Below, in pieces: positions 6,021 through 7,268 of a stretch of 7,268 nucleotides of DNA (positions within the stretch are counted from its first letter, which is position 1; each line of letters starts with the position of its first letter). The notes under the pieces were generated by a model, which searched no databases, was not told the origin of the DNA, and saw only the letters and a list, made by a program, of their open reading frames with translations. Source of the stretch: Planctomycetota bacterium. GTDB taxonomy: Bacteria; Planctomycetota; MHYJ01; JACPRB01. The position numbers and the translations under genes were made by a program. The DNA is taken from the NCBI GenBank assembly GCA_016200125.1, contig JACQFK010000461.1:1-7268 (forward strand). Reading direction: 5' to 3'.

Positions 6021-7268
6021 ATGACCGACATCTTCGAGATCCGCACGAAGGCGCCCGGTCCGTCCGGGGCCCTGCCGGTGACCGAGGACCTCCTGCTCAA
6101 CCGCCCGAGCGGCGACCTTTTCGGGATGACGCAGGACGCGGGGATGGGCTGGAATCCCGCGGAGCTCGGCCGCAAGCAGTTCCTGATCCTGAGCACGCTG
6201 GGCGGCGTCCGCGCGGCGGACGGCACGCCCGTCGCGCTCGGCTATCACACGGGCCACTGGGAGATCGGCCTGCTGATGCAGGCTGCTGCCGAGGAATTCC
6301 GTCAGCTCGAATGTCTGCCGTTTGCCGCGTTCTGCTCCGATCCGTGCGACGGACGCACGCAGGGCACCGTCGGGATGATGGACAGCCTCGCGTACCGCAA
6401 CGACGCGGCGCAGGTGTTTCGGCGATTGATCCGGTCGTTGCCGACGCGCCACGGCGTGCTCGGCGTCGCCACGTGCGACAAGGGGCTGCCCGCGATGATG
6501 ATGGCGCTCGCGGGCATGAGGGAGCTGCCCTCGATTCTCGTCCCGGGCGGCGTGACGCTGCCCTCCGAGGAAGGCGAGGACGCCGGCAAGGTGCAGACGC
6601 TGGGCGCCCGCTTCTCGCACGGCCTGGTCACGCTGGAGAAGGCCGCGCTCGAGGGCTGCCGCGCCTGCGGCTCGCCCGGCGGCGGCTGCCAGTTCCTCGG
6701 CACGGCGGCGACCTCTCAGGTCGTGGGCGAGGCGCTCGGCCTCTCGCTGCCGCACTCCGCGCTCGCGCCGTCGGGCCAGCCCGTCTGGACGGACATGGCC
6801 GTCCAGTCCGCGCGGGCGCTGACCCGGCTGGAAGCGCGGGGGCTCAAGTCGAAGGACATCCTTACGGATGCGAGCGTGCGGAACGCGATGTCGGTCCACG
6901 CGGCCTTCGGCGGCTCGACGAACCTGCTTCTTCACATCCCGGCGATCGCCCACGCGGCGGGCCTCGCGCGGCCGGCGGTCGAGGACTGGATCGCGATCAA
7001 CCGCAAGGTCCCGCGGCTCGTCTCGGTGCTCCCGAACGGCCCGGTCCACCACCCCACGGTTCGCGTCTTCCTCGCGGGCGGCGTGCCCGAGGTCATGCTT
7101 CACCTGAGGAGGCTGGGCCTGCTCGCGCTCGACGTGCTCACGGTGACCGGAAAGACGCTCGGCGCCCTGCTCGACGAGTGGGAGACCTCCGAGCGCCGCG
7201 CCCGCTTCCGCGCGATCCTGAAGGAGCGCGACGGCGTCGATGCCGACGACGTCATCCTGCCGCCGGAC
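6021..7268 (+). CDS. yjhG: YjhG/YagF-family D-xylonate (aldonate) dehydratase, 3' end cut by window
   Basis: The first 416 residues are present; the frame stays open to the window edge, and full members have about 655. The protein follows E. coli YjhG closely as I remember it: [10 protein letters not shown] (28-37), [10 protein letters not shown] (106-115), the RRLIRSLP run (134-141), SCDKG-like TCDKGLP (151-157), [10 protein letters not shown] (220-229), [19 protein letters not shown] (293-311) and [11 protein letters not shown] (332-342). C109, C152 and C223 occupy the iron-sulfur cluster positions of the IlvD/Edd superfamily, and D153-K154 the metal-binding step. The expected reaction is dehydration of D-xylonate to 2-keto-3-deoxyxylonate in the cytoplasm, though relatives accept other sugar acids. 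ATG 6021 has no Shine-Dalgarno site. An in-frame GTG at 5985 with AGGAG four bases upstream is an alternative, but its 12 extra residues do not resemble the E. coli N-terminus. No kinase, aldolase or transporter is visible to confirm the substrate. Confidence 0.93.
   Translation, partial: MTDIFEIRTKAPGPSGALPVTEDLLLNRPSGDLFGMTQDAGMGWNPAELGRKQFLILSTLGGVRAADGTPVALGYHTGHWEIGLLMQAAAEEFRQLECLPFAAFCSDPCDGRTQGTVGMMDSLAYRNDAAQVFRRLIRSLPTRHGVLGVATCDKGLPAMMMALAGMRELPSILVPGGVTLPSEEGEDAGKVQTLGARFSHGLVTLEKAALEGCRACGSPGGGCQFLGTAATSQVVGEALGLSLPHSALAPSGQPVWTDMAVQSARALTRLEARGLKSKDILTDASVRNAMSVHAAFGGSTNLLLHIPAIAHAAGLARPAVEDWIAINRKVPRLVSVLPNGPVHHPTVRVFLAGGVPEVMLHLRRLGLLALDVLTVTGKTLGALLDEWETSERRARFRAILKERDGVDADDVILPPD

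Noticed and set aside
6003..7103. 366-codon minus-strand frame opposite the dehydratase
   Set aside because: Arginine-rich shadow of a strongly conserved dehydratase on the plus strand.

Overview
This GC-rich window has five protein-coding genes packed almost edge to edge. Nearly every gene begins with an export signal, and two are predicted lipoproteins. A prenyltransferase/squalene-oxidase-like repeat protein carries a cytochrome c type CxxCH motif. Together these suggest a high-GC Gram-negative environmental bacterium of the Planctomycetota or Acidobacteriota kind. That placement is an inference from protein style, not from a marker gene. No RNA gene, mobile element, CRISPR array or long repeat was seen.

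Layout: (1) 65-2359 on the minus strand encodes a secreted 764-residue protein of unknown function built from two diverged copies of one two-part module. (2) A 75-base gap separates it from a divergent plus-strand pair: 2435-3394 is the exported CxxCH repeat protein, and 3391-4626 is an epoxide hydrolase with a lipoprotein signal. These two are joined by an ATGA stop/start overlap. (3) 4628-5998 on the minus strand is a lipoprotein of the amidohydrolase superfamily, convergent with the hydrolase and only one base away. (4) 6021-7268 on the plus strand is the first 416 codons of a YjhG/YagF-type aldonate (D-xylonate) dehydratase, cut by the window edge. Positions 1-64 hold no gene I can support.

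The CxxCH protein and the epoxide hydrolase are probably one transcription unit whose products act outside the cytoplasm. The amidohydrolase and the dehydratase start 22 bases apart in opposite directions. Both appear to lack a Shine-Dalgarno site at the chosen start, and both have a -10-like hexamer ending six bases before the ATG, which predicts a divergent pair of leaderless transcripts. The dehydratase points to sugar-acid catabolism. Whether the amidohydrolase feeds it, for example as a lactone hydrolase, is only a guess from position. I did not find a convincing new defence or mobile system; the more notable features are the leaderless divergent promoter, the duplicated secreted protein and the export of enzymes usually found inside cells.
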